The notes beneath the pieces are model-generated. The model was given only the letters and a program-made list of their open reading frames with translations. It was not told where the DNA came from and did not search any database. Shown here piece after piece: positions 38,123-52,520 of a stretch of DNA of 64,000 nucleotides (position 1 is its first letter; the number at the start of each line of letters is the position of its first letter). The stretch spans positions 26,974 through 90,973 of the forward strand of contig VWYX01000673.1 of NCBI GenBank assembly GCA_013396525.1. Direction: 5' to 3'. The DNA comes from Chaetorhynchus papuensis. Taxonomy: Eukaryota > Chordata > Aves > Passeriformes > Rhipiduridae. Made by a program: the position numbers and the translations under genes.

Positions 38123-40396
38123 AAGGGTAAGGTTGTTTTTTATTATTTTCGGAGTGATGAAAGCAACATTGCATAGGATTTTCAGATTTCAGTTTGAAGG
38201 AATTCTATATGACAGTACAGGTAAAAAGAAACTTCTCTCTTCAGCTTTGCTGACAGTAGTTGGGGGTACCTTATTATTTAATAAGTTTCTTACCAAGTAA
38301 TCATTGCTGTACCTTGAAATACAAACCCAGAAATATTATGTTACATTCTTGCACCTGGTTTTCGGTTATTGCAATGTCCAGGAAAAACATCCCAAAATAA
38401 CAGCTTTTAAATACTCATATTAAATTCCAAACACAGTAGGTATACATTTATGTTCTGAAGGTGACAGCAGTACTTAGGCATGCATTTTTTTATTAAGAGG
38501 TTTGGAGGAAATTCATGATAAGCCTGCTCTCTTCTTTAAAGTGAATCTAGTTCCTGGTGGCTGCAAAAATTAATAGAAAATAAATTATTATTAAAAAATA
38601 ACCCACTGCAGATCCACTCTGTTAAAATATTTTATAGCAGTACTCATATTTTTAATAAGGAGTGGTCAAATTACATCACAAGTTTCCCACGGGCTGACAT
38701 AGATGTAAGTCAAGGGAGTTCTGAGACTCTCACTGACAGCTTATTTTCTATTTCAAAACCTGAAAGATGTCTTTAGAGAAAAGACTTTTAAGTAGTATAC
38801 CTGAAGGATTTCACCACTTCTTTATCAATCATAATGATCTGTGTTGTAGGAAAAGGCTCATTATTTTCAATAACAAAGTTTTTTCGCAATTACAGTGGAT
38901 TTTTTATAACTTTTTGCCATCAAGGAAAGTTGTTCTGTATTTTTCTCCTGCAATATAGGACTTTTTAAATTGATGAACAAATTATATGCAAAATAATCTT
39001 GACATTTCCCATTGTGCAAATATAAATTAACATTTTCCAATATGGATATTTTGTGGGGAAGCCTACCCATTAATTTTAAAAAAAGCATGTAAGATATTAT
39101 TTTTCTTAAAAAGCTTAGTTGAAAGTCATGGATATGTAATTAAGTCTTGTTCTTACTGCCATAGCAGAAAAAAAATAAAACCTTTATCTTTTCTTGTTTA
39201 GAGGAAGTAGTTAGTAGAATGAAAAAGCTATCACTCTCAGACCAACATAATCTTTACGAGTAGTAATATTGAGCAAGCAGTTCTAAGACATGTTATAAGA
39301 CATCTCTTATTGATGAAGCATAGTAAATCTGAAAGGCATTTTGTAATATAAAGCAACAAGGAACAGGAAAATAGGAGCATAAATTTTTAAACTGTAAAAT
39401 TGAAAGAGCATTTTGAATTGACTATTACTAAAAAGTGCTGTACATGGATAACTCATCTAAAACATAACTGTGACCATGTAAGAAGGAAAATCTTCATCAT
39501 AAATCATGGTCTCTTGCACAATAATTTGGATCTGTTTAGAGAGGAGTGTTGTCCAGATGATTCACAATGAAGAACAAATAATGAATATTGCTTGACAGGA
39601 TTGACCAAGTGATATATAAGAACTGAAGTAAGATTACAGCAGTTATATCATATGTGAATGCTGATTTTTTCAAAGGAAATATACAAACTTAAAAACACAA
39701 GGAAATCCTGTAATCCATGATTCATCTAAAAAAGTTCAAAGCTAAGTTTTCAAAGTATACATATTTTAAATTGCAGCCATGTAAATCCACAAAACCACTG
39801 TAGCATAATCTCTGTGTTTGTACTTCTGAAAGTTTAAAAATGCTATGCTTTTAGGGAAAAGTGTTTTTTCCATTTCTTTGTCCATTTACCATGTGACTTT
39901 ATACTAAAGTCTATCTTTGAAATCTGACTAAGGTGTTTTATTTATTTTCTTTCAGGGCAGGAGCCTGTCCTGTCCATGTTCTTCACTTCAGCTTGCCTGG
40001 TGGCCTCATGTTTGTGATTTGCAGTCTTTGGTCCCAGAGGACAAACACGTTTGAACAAAAGCCTTACCGCTGAAATCTTAGGCTACCCTACAGTTAAGAG
40101 AAATGAAAAGCCTCTCTTACTTATTCCATTTAAAATCTCATTGTTTCTTTAGTCTATAGAAGAAACCAACCAGCAACAGGGCTGTGCTCAGTCAAATACA
40201 ACAGAAAAAAACAGTAACAGTCCTTTTCAATCTAATGTTAACACTCGGGCTGTACTTTTCTTTTTGTTTTCCTGCTCTTTCCCTAAATCACTTATTCCAA
40301 GTTATATTGCCATATCCAAAATAGGGTCAGAATGGATGAATGCTTGGCGAGAAACACTTTGACCACATCCAGCTGTGTCAGAAAAGGGATGGAGGA
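38123..40396. other. AT-rich stretch without recognisable gene
   Basis: No repeat family is recognised. At 39943-39956 a pyrimidine-rich run ends in CAG and is followed by about 30 open codons, which resembles an exon start. There is no convincing donor site or homologous protein, so I do not call it. Confidence 0.5.
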
Positions 40397-41025
40397 TCAC
40401 AGTATCATGGAATGGTTTGGAAGGGACCTTACAGATAATCGAGTTCTAACCCCAATGTCACAGGTAGGGACAGCTTGCACTGGGCCAGGTTTCTCAAAGC
40501 CTAGTGCAGTCTCGCCTTGAACACTTCCAGGGATAGAGCATCCACAGCCTCTGGGCAACCTGTTCCTCATCACCCTCATGGTAAAGAATTTCTTCCTAGC
40601 ATCTAACCTAAACCTACTGGCTTTCTTAGAAGCCATTCCCCCTTGTCCTGTCACTACAGTTCCTGATGAAGAGTCACCCTCCAGTTTCCCTGTAGGCCCC
40701 CGTCAGATACTGGAATGTTGCTATGAGGTCTCCATGCAACCTTCTCTTCTCCAGGGTGAACAGCCCCATCTTCCTCAGCCTGTCTTCATAGGGAAGGTGC
40801 TCTATTCCCATAATCAACTTCATGGCCTCTGGACTTGCTCCAACAGTTCCATGTCCTTCTTAACTTGTGCGCACCAGAGCTGCACAGAGTGCTCCAGGTG
40901 GGGTGTCACAAGGGCAGAGTAGAGAGGAAGAATCACTTCCCTTTACTTGCTGGCTGCACTACTTCTGATGTAGAGTATAGGTTCAGACAGTGCCACAGTT
41001 GACCAGGAGATGGGGATGCATGCAT
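40397..41025 (-). mobile_element. CR1 LINE 3' end with ORF2 remnant
   Basis: The inverted CR1 3' terminus (tcacagtatcatggaatgg, then ttggaagggacc) begins at about 40397. It is followed by ORF2-end sequence: the minus-strand translation contains RFRLDARKKFF and NRLPRG, typical of the CR1 C-terminus. CR1-like sequence continues through 'gtgctccaggtggggtgtc' to about 41025, where it is truncated. The reading frame carries several breaks. It is somewhat more diverged than the copy at 23251. Confidence 0.9.
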
Positions 41026-42949
41026 TCCATGACTCAATGAAATATTTTATTTCTTCTTGAGCTTTTTTTTTTTTTTCCCCCAAAGGATAGCTAAGCAATC
41101 AATTCCTGTGCAAATTTAAAATTAGTAACTGTATATTTTTATCCTGTGCCTTTGTTTGAGACAACTTAAGAGGCAGGCATTCTGGAATGAGTTGTCTTCC
41201 CCTATGATATTAACCAATCCAAATAACGATTCCACCAATAAGGAACAGATACGAGTAGATAAAAGTGAAAAAATAACAGTTTACTAACAAGCAAAACAGC
41301 AACAGGCAAGAAATAACATTAAATAACCTCTACAAACAAAATTGCCAAATCTCATTAACCCAGTGGGAATAAAGAAAGACCCAAAACAGTGGGAAAACCC
41401 CTTCCCCACAGAAGATGATCCCTGTACTGCCTGAGATTCAGAAAGAGATTACAACTAGATGTAAAGATTTAATGGAATAAAGAATTTACTGCTGTTGAGA
41501 TTAATTCTCAGCTGGGTATTGTGAATTAAAACAATAATATTTTCATTTAGAATTTGTCCTCTTTAAAATGTGAACTGGTTATACATAAATCTGTTATTTT
41601 ACAATGTTGTTCATCAATTGTTTATCTTTTAATATGTGCTTCCCGTGAAAATTCATATGTGTGACATTATAGGTATACAAATTCAAAAGGCAGGAGAGCA
41701 TAAGAGATGCATAAACAGACTCAACTTCTGTATCTCTGATTGAAATGGAAATATTGGTAATTTCACAAATTTCTTTGCCATTTTTGGATACCACCTAACA
41801 CATCTCAGTTCTAAGTCTGCCTGGTATTTGTAACAGAGTTGCTTTATAGACAATAATTTCAAGCAAACTCAGACAGATTCAAATTTTTAAGAAGTAGTGA
41901 GTTCTTTTTTTCTTAAAAAACAAAAAACCCCAGATACTTGTTTTGTATTTGGTTTTGGTAATGACAACTCCTAGCTCATTTCTCAGCTTACCTAAAAGCT
42001 TTTTCTTGTACTCTTTGAACCTTATCTTTCTAATTCAGAGATTTTTATGGTGGAAAAAGAAAAAAAGCAGCAAAATCCCCAAATCATGTACTTTTTACTT
42101 TATATAAAAGACATTAAAAGCAATCACTCTGACTTGCAGCTTGTCATATATGATTTCAATCTGGAAGTTATAGCATAAATAGACTTGTTTTCCCTGAAAT
42201 TTGAGATGGAAGAAAAAAACCAGTAAGTTTTCAATTTTTTTACAATATTTTGTAAGGGTGGCTATGATCATATGGGAATGTTCAAAACCATCAGCTGACA
42301 ACAATTTGTTTTACTAAAAAAATGGAAGTATTTGTAAAGATGTGTTCTTCAGATACATGGAAAATTAAGGCAGTTTAGATGCTACTATCACTATCCTGAG
42401 AGAAATTTTATAAGAACATAAAAAAGATATATTAATTGAGAAAAATAATGTCTCTTTATTTAGTAAAATTTATAAACACATTAGATTATGCATATAAAAG
42501 TAATGATGATGCTAATCCTAAGAAACCTGTTCCACTAAATAAAAGTGATCTTCATTGTTGATAAACTTTTGATGCCAGTGTTTTCAAGGTTACCTAGGAC
42601 CATCTGAACAAAATGAAGTCGCGTCAAGTTGATTAGGTCTGCAGCAATGGCAAATTCCTCACGCAGTGCCTGTTTTGGTGGCTTGTGAAAATGCTTCCTC
42701 CAGTTCCATTTTCAAGTAAAAAGTATTTATATTAAAAAAATCCAAAACCATATATGAAGAGTGCCCCTTTTTTGGAGCTTGCTCGTTTTATGAGCAACTA
42801 AAAAGTTTCTCCTACTCAACTCTAAGGAGTCCCAGAACTGCTTTTGTATTGCCACAGAAGCTCAGAGAGAGGGAGTGGGAAGGCCTATATACATTTTGAC
42901 TCCATCATCTGGGTTACAGGAGAGGTGGTGGTGGGCTGTATGTGTATGA
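41026..42949. other. AT-rich stretch without recognisable gene
   Basis: A T-run followed by a C-run lies at about 41064-41081. Nothing else is recognised until sequence resembling the long LTR family appears near 42950. The LTR's left boundary is uncertain and could be up to 100 bp earlier. Confidence 0.5.
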
Positions 42950-43500
42950 ACAAAATTAATCCCATGGGATAATATTCTTCACAAACTTCACCAGTGCGTG
43001 TCCTTCCCACATGCTGCAGTTTTTCAAGAACTGCTCTATCATGTGTCTTTCCCCATAGGCTGCAGTCCTTCAGGAATTGATTGCTCCCAGCCTTCCCACA
43101 GATAACAGCTCCTGCAAGAAAACCTCCTGCATGGGCTGCCCTCAAAGGGCGGCAGTTCCTGCCAGAAACTTCAGTGTGGGCTCTCCACAGACTGCAGCTT
43201 CTTTCAGGGTATGTCCATCTGCTGCAGTGTGGGGTCCTCCTCTTGCCTCAGGGGAATAGCCTGCTTCACTATGGTCTGCAGGGGAATCTCTCCTCCAGTG
43301 TCAGGAGCACTCCTCCTTTTTCAGTGATCTTGATGTCTGCAGAGCTGTTTCCTTTCTCTCTCACACAGCTTCTATGCTGCAGTTTGTACACTTTCTTAAA
43401 TATCTTATCACAGAAATACCACTGGAGTTGCTGATGGGCTCAGCTTTGGCCAGTGGTGGGTCTATTTTGGAGTCAGCTAGAAAGAGCTGTGTCCAACCCA
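42950..43500 (-). mobile_element. Fragment of the long ERVL-type LTR family two (copy F)
   Basis: This is the middle and U3 part of the family at 14302 and 58535. It shows several degenerate units of about 45 bp, beginning ctgcagt at 43014, 43060 and later (to about 43235). The family blocks 'cagtgatcttgatgtctgc', 'aaatatcttatcacagaa' and 'gctgatgggctcagctttgg' follow in order. Both termini are missing, so it is a truncated remnant on the minus strand. Confidence 0.75.
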
Positions 43501-43728
43501 AGGGCCACTCCTGGTGGCTATGCCTGCTTCGTAGTGGAGTTTGTGTATGTACACATCTGAAAAATACAGCCCTAAATTAAAAGCAGGGACTAGAGGCACA
43601 CAGAGACTTTCTGTGTTTCTTCTGTGTTTCAGTCTTAATTCTCCCCCATCCTGTTATTAGGTTATTTGAAAATACAGTTTCAAATTTATGTTTTAAAATA
43701 AAAGCAGTCCAATCCTGTTTTTAGCAGA

Positions 43729-44005
43729 GGATCATTTGAAATTAGAAGGAATCTCTTGAGGTTACCTAGTCAACAATCTGCTCAAGCAGGGACAGCTATA
43801 CCAGTTTGCCAAGGAATGTATAGAATCAGGCTTTGAGTATCTCCAAGGATGAAGACCCCACAACCTCTCTGGACAAGCTGTGCCATATTTGACCACCCTC
43901 ACTGACCACCCTCACAGTAAAAATGCCTTTTTTTTCTTTTCAGATGGAATTTCAAGTTGTTTTAATTTGTGCCCACTACCTCTTGTCCTTATAATTTATC
44001 ATACC
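43729..44005 (-). mobile_element. Old CR1 LINE 3' fragment
   Basis: It begins with a heavily diverged inverted CR1 end (aggatcatttgaaatt), and runs through 'caagcagggacagctat', 'ccacaacctctctggacaag', 'caccctcacagtaaaaatg' and 'gtgcccactacctcttgtcc'. A 13-bp tandem duplication (43891-43903 and 43904-43916) lies inside it. The divergence suggests an old insertion. It is truncated near 44005. Confidence 0.8.
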
Positions 44006-47000
44006 TCCATTTAACACTTGAAAAGAGCAAATAATGAAGCAGAAATCTTAAGTAATTTAGGAGTTACCCTCAAATATGTAATGTGGTTTTAATTCAGAAA
44101 AGAGGGCTGTCTCTCAAACTGATAGAGTTTCTTAATGTAAAAATCTTCTTGCCAGGTCACAGAAAAGTACAAGGACATTGCAAAATCAATCAGTCCAGAT
44201 TTTCACTGTCGTGTCTTTGCTTCTCTAAGTTTGAGGGATACTTTTTTCTTCTAAAGTTCTGAGTCAGCTATTGACAGAGGAAGGAGGCATATTTAAAATG
44301 CTTACCTTGGCCCAAACCCAAAGAGGCTGTTATGGCTAGATTATAGCCCCATTAACCAAACTGCCTGTAAAATCATTTGACTTGGCTAATGTCTCTGATT
44401 CCAAGGTCTGAGAATGTCTAAACTCATTTCTAAATATTGTAAAAGTTAATTAACTTTATAGTCTGAGCTGAATGTCTATTAAAATGGATAGATCTGGATT
44501 ACTGTTTGGATATAAAATAATATAACGAGTGTTGCTGAAAGGTAGATTGTAAATCAGCTTGATGAAATCCTGCAAAAATATGACACCAGAAGAGTTCCTT
44601 AATAGATTTTTCTTTAAGAGTAATTACAGAATAGAGTACTCAAGTTTCTCACATTGAGGCAAAAAATGGTGCTCATTCTAATAATATTTTTTCCTTTCAC
44701 TCACCATTAATTTGCTACAGATGGATCATAAAATTATGAGGAATCTTCATACAGCCTAAACTGACCCTGAAATGAGTCATAATTATTATATGTTATATTG
44801 CTAACAAATTTTTCGCTTTGAGATTTTAAAACATTCTGGCATCATTAATGAGGGAAAACTATACAGTGACTCTATCATTATCCCTGCTTTGTACAGGAAA
44901 CTGAAAAAATGAGGTTAAATGCCCTGCCAACTGATCCTGTTTAGTCAAGAATTCCTAAGAGGCAGTTATTCAGCAAACCAATTTCCACCACATCTGATTA
45001 TTATTCATCTCTACATATGCATTGATTTTTGTGAAGAAGTTGCACAGTCTGTAATGAGCACAGTGAAACAATTCAAAGGCAGCTAAGTTAGTGAAAAATG
45101 AACTAGTTTTAGTATTGGAACAATATAATCACATTGTCTGTCTGCTTCTGGGAAACCCAGCAGAGCTTTGTATTGTGCTGTGCTGTGTTGAGTTGGATTA
45201 TTCTCTTGCTTTGAGCTGGCTGCCACTGGCTGCATGTGCCACACATGGCTCAATAGAAAAACGTACAATTTAGGATGGAGTTACCCACAGAAACAAGTCA
45301 GTGTCATAGACATAATTCCTAGGAGATGAAGGACTTTAGCAGTGTATTTAGCAGATATATTTATTTACTTAATTTACATTTAGGGTATTGAGCAAGAGCT
45401 GCATAACAGCCATCATAGTTTTATCTAGGAAAAACAGGTAATAAACACAGAGATCATGTTTACTACTGTAATAACTAAGACAAGACAATACAGTATTGGT
45501 ATGAATCACATTAAATAGGCCAGATGTAGCTTTGCCTAACATGTGCTAACCACCCATTGTTCTTCAGGGAGAAAAGCTTCTACATCACCATCTTCAGCAA
45601 AAGCAGCATCTTTCATCACATCAAAAGAATAACGGCAAGATGCAAGGACTAGATGCAGAGCACATTAATTGAGTTTATTACTTTACTTTTACTACAGGAA
45701 ACTTTGATTTCAAGTGATTTCTGCACACTAATACATTTCCTAAAACTGCTATAAATTTTTATGGATGAATTACTTTATCTGAAGAGCTCACAGTGAATTA
45801 CGATTTGTACAAGGGTTTGCTCTCTGAGACTTAATGTGTGTTTCTCTGTCTGTTGAACCAGACTTCATAAAGGTTCTCCAGAGGTGCTAGGCATCATTAA
45901 GGATAAAAATAAGGTCTTTCTCTCTCTCACTGAAACACTGTATTTATTGCCTTAATGTAGTAATGTGAGTGTCCTTTTTTTTCTATTTGGTTTTCACTGT
46001 CTCTATCTTACCCTTAATTATGGAATCAGAAAGGATGACCTTAGGAATGCATCCAAATGAAAAATAATTTGTATTTTATTCTGTGCCAATATTACCCTGA
46101 AAATTTAAAGTATGTAAATTTAAAATACCAGCCAGTTAAGAGAATTAACTGGAAACCACATGCTTTATCAAAAGCCTTATTTCAAAATCTGAGCACTTGA
46201 TGTGACTTGACATTATTTATGTAGAGCTATATCAGTTTACAGGAGTAAGTACCCTATGAGGGCTGCACATTTTAAAACCATTCTCACAGTTCTTCTGCCT
46301 GCAGTTTTAGAAGAAAAGAGTTTGTGAACCTACTAACCATGGGGAAAAACTCCACAAACTGTACAGGCAGCTACAAGCCATATAAATCAGAATACCAAAA
46401 AAGAGCCTTTTAAACTCAGCTGGAAAGCAGTACAACTTTTCTCCTTTTCAGGCTGTCCAGAGAAACAGTCTGCCCCATCTGTCCTCCATCTACTGGGATT
46501 TTACTTTTTTACAGGCTGAGGACCATGCGGGAATTTAAAATATCTCATGAAATTCAACACATGAGGACATTATGATCCGCATAGATCAGATACCAACATC
46601 AGAAAAATACTGCAAGGCTATTTTCCTTGTTTTGTTCTCTCTTAAAAAAAATTCCCCAAACCCAACAAAATGGTTATGCCTCTTCCTTTTTTTGCCTTTC
46701 AGAGAAGTGAATACCACAACTTCTCTAGGCACTGAAGACCTTCCCAGACTTTGTGGTGTTCATTTGATGCTCAGTTTACACTCACAGACTCCAAATTGTA
46801 CACCAGTTATGTTAGCTCTGTAATGAATATCTAATAGCTGAACAAGAAGAACAGGCTGGAAGACATTTGGAGGCAGTCCCCTGCTGGATAAAATCCGGCC
46901 TTATCCTCCTAACATTTTTGATAAAACACATCTCAAAACCTGCAAAGATATGTCAGTTTTAACATGCAGAGAACTCACTGAACTTTGATGGGAGCATTAG

Positions 47001-50000
47001 CTTGGTTTGGCTCTTAAGTACAGGCCTATCACATCATAGAATCATCCACTGAATGGACACAGACTTTGCAATACATAGAATATAAAGGTGGCACAGGATC
47101 AAAAGAGTATAGTAACGTTTCAGACTTAAAGTATGTGCTTCTTTAACATGATAAGAAGAAAAGATCATCTGTTTCTTTCCTTTCAGGGTAATAAAACCTG
47201 AATGTAATACTTGAAAGAGGCAGTATTCTAGGATTTTGGTGACATATATTTTATTGTTGATGAGACTTTTATTTTACATATACTTAGATTTCTGCAATCA
47301 TTTTGTTTGTTTGTTTTGAATCTTTTTTGGCAGCTTAATACCAATTCCTTTTCTAAAGCCTCATTCACATTAATGCAATTGAGCTGAAGAGACAAATCTT
47401 CAGAGGCAGATGGGCTAGTAAATCCAGAAATAATATTGGTGCAGCTTTTGTATATGTGTCCCATCACTCAGTTTATAGTTTTGTCTTACTTGTGAATTTG
47501 CTTCTAGTTTGTTTCTATTACTTATGGTTCAAGATTTTAATTTCATAGTGTATAATTTTGTGACAGAAACTTACATTTGTTAGCTTAAAAAGGACATTCT
47601 ACCACAGCGATAGCTTTATGTAATTTCTTCTTCCGGCATGATTTATGCACATTCCTCTGATTTAACAAAATAAAACCATCTTCATATTGTGATAATGACT
47701 CCTGGTGCAACAACGTGGATGTAAGATTTGTATTCTAATTTCTTTCATGACATTTACTTTTTACTGTACTAATTGATGTTGCCTAATTTTTCAATGTTTC
47801 TTTCCATCAATGAATCATCTTATCATAGTTCCTTCCTAAATAGCAATTAGTAGTATGAGATAAAACATGCAATGGATTTTTAAAATAAAACTCCTCATCC
47901 TTCCTCCATGAAATAGAAAACTCATTAAAAATAATTATAATGTTACAGTATGCCAGAACCAATAATGCAGAGGGTGGATAACTTGATTAAATAGAGGTCT
48001 TCTAGTAAAACAAATCTTACTATTGGCAATACAGATGTAATTCACAAGCTCGTATGACTGTCCAAGAGAAAAACCCTTGGATTTGATTAATGACCCATGT
48101 TCTTTGTTACAAGAACAAAACTGTCTTGTAATATAGTAAAGACACAGTACAGTAAGGTTTTCAGAGGATATTGTGATTTTTAGTCCTCTTGTGTGAGGAA
48201 TAAAGTGACTCCTTATGCAAGAGCAAAGCTGAGTATCATCTGAAGGAATCATATTAGGCTTTTCATGTCTACAAAAGAAGTCATACTAATGCAGGCTATT
48301 TGGAAATAAAAGCCATAAAGTATAAAATGCTCTCCCCTTGCTACACCCACTGGTTTGACCCTCAGCATTATTTTAAAGCAAGTTTGCACCCAGCACAGAG
48401 CAGTTGATTTTATACTGCGTTTTGTACTGCAAATGAAAATGCAGTAATTCTACACAAAAATGGCAGGTTGGTGTATATTTACTTCTATTGGTTGACCACA
48501 CAAGATGAAATACTGCATTCCACAAGGGAATATTATGGATAATCATTTTTTCTGCTAAGAAAATAAGGAGGTCTCTATTTCCTTGTTTCTCTATTCCAGC
48601 TAAGTGCTCATTGTAAATTTCTGCTAAGGTTGCAAGTAAGATACTTTAATTTAGAAGATTTTACTCCATTTGTAATTTTGCACAATATCAAATTTAAAAC
48701 GTTTTATTTTATCGTAAGTTTCATTCATGTTTTGCCTCTGTGATATAGAAACAGAACTACCTAAAATAAAAAATAAGAATTCTTCTAGGCTTTTCTGTCA
48801 GATGTGTTGTGATGGACAGATTAGACAGTATGAACCTTTTTCCCCTACCTAAGATGCTGCAGTACTGCAGCTAACATTGCGGTACTGATATTGATAGTAG
48901 TTCAAGATTAAATGTTCTCTTCATTGTCAGTGATGGACAGGGAGGGCCTCAGCTTCAATAATCTTCTGCCAGTCTCTGAGAGTAATGAGCTCTGGTGCCA
49001 GTCCAATGGCAGGAGAATAAACAGTAGTTTTATACCTACCCTAATATGTGCAGTTCTATGCAAGTTTTGTAATTAAATGTACAAAGCATATGTGATCAAA
49101 TACACAATTAATCAGCTAAAATTCAAGCTAAATACAACCCTCCCCAATCTTAACACTTCTTTCAATTTTACTTCTGACCACAATGTTTGGGGGTTTAGAC
49201 CATGAATATTGTCTTTTATTATATAACTAATGTTCTCTTTCTGTCAACTGAAACTGCTTATAAAAAGGAAAGATCAGAGGGCTTGATGTCTGTAGCACCC
49301 ATAATTCTGACCTTCCCTGTTTTCAACCATAAAAATCAGCATCTTTCTTATTTAGCTGTTTTGGACCCTAAGTTGCATCTCTGAAAGAAGAGTGTATGAG
49401 GAAAGGATTTATGCTGAAAATCTACACTGATGATTCAAGATTAAAAGTGTTCATTACATGTTAAACCAGAGCTGTAACAGGAATTTAGAACTGAGGTGCT
49501 CACTCCTGATTATCAAGCTTCTGTTCTTCAGTGTATAGGAAAGTAATTAAATTTCTTGAGCTTACAGCCATTAGGATAGTAAATGTATGATTTCAAGTAT
49601 GTTTGTAATTCATTTGTTCAGTGTTTGATTTATTTATAAACATACAATATGTGGAGGGGGTGATATTACGGCACATCAAAAGATTAATGTTTTATGCATT
49701 ATTGGTAGAGTAATAAATTTCATTTTCATTTCTTCCATTTTACTTCTTTTTATATCACATATATCATTCCATTTTGAAGTTGTGTCTCAGTTTCGAAGTA
49801 GTGAATTCTGCGTAACTCTGCTGAGTAAACAGAAGTGTTGATGTGTAACATTTATCTATTCTGCATTCCCTATTTTTTGCAGCAGCATCCTAGTGCCATG
49901 AGTATACACTAAGACATTTGACTGTAGAGGCACATGTAACCATTCACACTAAAGGCTCTGGGAGAAACTGCCCACCCCTGTCAGTAACACAAGCTGTAGC

Positions 50001-52520
50001 TTTCACCCTGCTTTCATTGCCTGAAGCAGCTGCCAAAGTCCAGTGCCCTACAGCACATGAACATTTCTTTTGTTTCTTCTGTTATGGTTCTTGTGAGGGA
50101 TAGGATTTAATCCCTTTCACTTTTAGCATGCAAAGGAACAGTTTATTTGTGCAGCTGAGAGAGGAACTTGCTTGTTTTGTTGGACAGCCTTGAGGGATGC
50201 AATGAAATTAGTGCAGCAATTTGCAGTAACCTTAGGGGAATACATGCCACCAAAGATTGCTAAGTACAATGCACTTTAATTAGAACCCTCCAGCTTTCAG
50301 GACACTGTCTTAATCATAGATGATAGGAACAAGTGGCACAGAACAGGTTATGGCCCAAAACACCATAAAGTGATCTGACAGTCCCCCTAACTACCCTCTA
50401 TATTGAATCATTATGATTGCAATGAATAATTCACGTTTCTACTCTGGTCTAATAATCTTATGATCAAAATAGGTTGTGGAGGTAGCTCTTGGGCTTTTCC
50501 GAAACAAAACTTAGTATCACCAAAAGCTGTACATCATAGCTGAGATTTTTTCAGTGTAAGGCTAACATTTTGCTTACAAATAAAAGGTAGAATAAATACT
50601 GAAGTTGTGTTGGCCTAATTATACATAGCCCATGTTCAAAATATTTGTTATGCTGTAAATTAGTACATTTCACAGTTCTAAAGATTCAAAAAGCATTGAT
50701 CAGGACAAAGAAAATATTGAAAGTTCAAAAAAAGGTCAAAGAAAAAGGTGAGTATTGAATGCTTTTTATTAGCTTTCTCTATTTTAAATCACATTTTTAA
50801 ACTTTCACCTAATTTCTAAGGATTTAAGGTATCATTTTAGATGTGTTTCTACTGACTTCTGGAGTTGGAGTATTATGAAAAACACTAGATATTCCAAGAC
50901 TTGTGGAGGAGATTACATGAATTTCCAAGTTCTAACTATCTTCTGTTCAAGGCAGATAGAAACGTGTCTCAATATGTGAAAAAGACTTCTAAACCAGTAA
51001 GAGACAGATTAAAACAAGTTTCTCAAACCCAAATGTCAATGTTATAGACTGTAAGCGAAATATCCCCTTAGACGGATAACATAAAAACACTTGGATTTAG
51101 AGCTGTGTAAGTAAAGTGCCTTGAACTGATGTTCTGTGCTGCCGCAGGAGCTATCCTCTTTTCCAGACATGAATTGGGTCTATAAACTTACAAGTCAAAC
51201 AAACTCCCAGTTTTCAAAGTAAAATTATTATCAAGGTGTGTTTTCCTCACACCTGCCTGCTTATCACGTCTTACACTGTAGGTGTTAAGAGTTAATGTAT
51301 TGTAAATCACAGAGGACTAGAGAAGCACAAAACGTGAGTGAGAATTTGTTCTGTTTGTTTCTGCTGTTTACATAGCAACCTACAGAAAGACAAGTTGAAT
51401 TTTCTGACATATATTGCAGAACAATGCCCTACTACTTTGTAAGGATCATTACTAGAAACAGAAAAGTGGGAAAGCAAAATGCTTGAGAAATACCTTGTCT
51501 TGATATACAAGACAGTAAGGTTCATGGAAGCAGAAACTCAGTCCATGTGAAGAATATCTAGTTCTGGTTGGATATTATCATGTCACAAGTCATGCCGTAT
51601 CACTTCCACCGCTGCAGGTGGAACCACAGCTGGGACAGGGCACAATGTTTCTGAAAATTGCAGGCTGTGTCTTCAATTCTTATTGACTAAAATGCTGTTT
51701 CTACACAAAAGAAGTTTTTCGGATGTAACTTTGTCTGTGCACTGTGGCTGGTGTTTAGATTGATTTTGGATGAGGACATGGTGCAATCTTTGGATCAAAA
51801 CAGATTAGATAAATCCAGCTGAAGGATAAATACTGCCAGTGAAAGACAAATGTGCCTCGTGATGTTTGCATTTCTCAAAGAGAAATATTCTGCTTAAATA
51901 TTAAGCAGAAGGGAGGTTCAAACTGTAGGCTGTGTTGTCCTTGCCTGTGAATGACAGTCTCCTAAGGTCTTTAATTAACTTAATTTTTGTTTGGAAATGA
52001 ATGTTGCTTAGCAAATTACATGGATTTGATCTCATCTCCCAAAAGACAGGAGAGACCATTGTCTGAGTGCTAGAAGAAAAGCTGTCCAAGCTCACTAATA
52101 GTGTCAGAATAAATGTGTAAATGGCCTGGAATAAGCATGGAGTACCATTTAGGAGATAGTTTTGGGTGTTAACTACTATCGAGCTAGAATGACCTTTCAA
52201 GAACTGAAGGGCGAGTAGCAGATTTTTAGATAAGAATGGTATAATTACAAAATATACATATTTATTAGATGAAGATAAAAGCAACATGGGCTTTATCCAT
52301 TGAAAACAGCAATAAAGAGTATTTTTTTCACAGTTGCTTTTAATTTCTACATACATTTTATATACATACTCTTCCTTTCTTCTCGTTCCTTTTTCTCCCA
52401 CATCTGGGTCAGAAGTGCTCTTTCATGATGATACCTTATAGGATTATATGTTTCTAGGAGTTCCTTGTAAGTGACCTCTTTGTAATATATTAAGAAAAAT
52501 TGCATCACATTATATGTAAT
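44006..52520. other. AT-rich stretch without recognisable gene
   Basis: Nothing is recognised in about 8.5 kb: no LTR ends, no CR1 block and no supported exon. A 166-codon minus-strand open frame (51901-52401) is the longest outside repeats, but has no recognisable domain and AT-driven composition (rich in Ser, Leu, Asn and Lys). I judge it chance, without certainty. Confidence 0.55.

Noticed and set aside
39943..40050. Acceptor-like site followed by about 30 open codons
   Set aside because: Such pyrimidine-CAG runs are common in this composition, and no protein similarity or clear donor was seen.
47034..47060. 'catcatagaatcatcc' as a CR1 tail
   Set aside because: The CR1-like match is only about 11 bases and no CR1 body follows on either side.
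51901..52401. 166-codon minus-strand open frame, the longest outside repeats
   Set aside because: No domain, signal or splice context, composition driven by AT-rich DNA, and no neighbouring gene structure. Likely chance.
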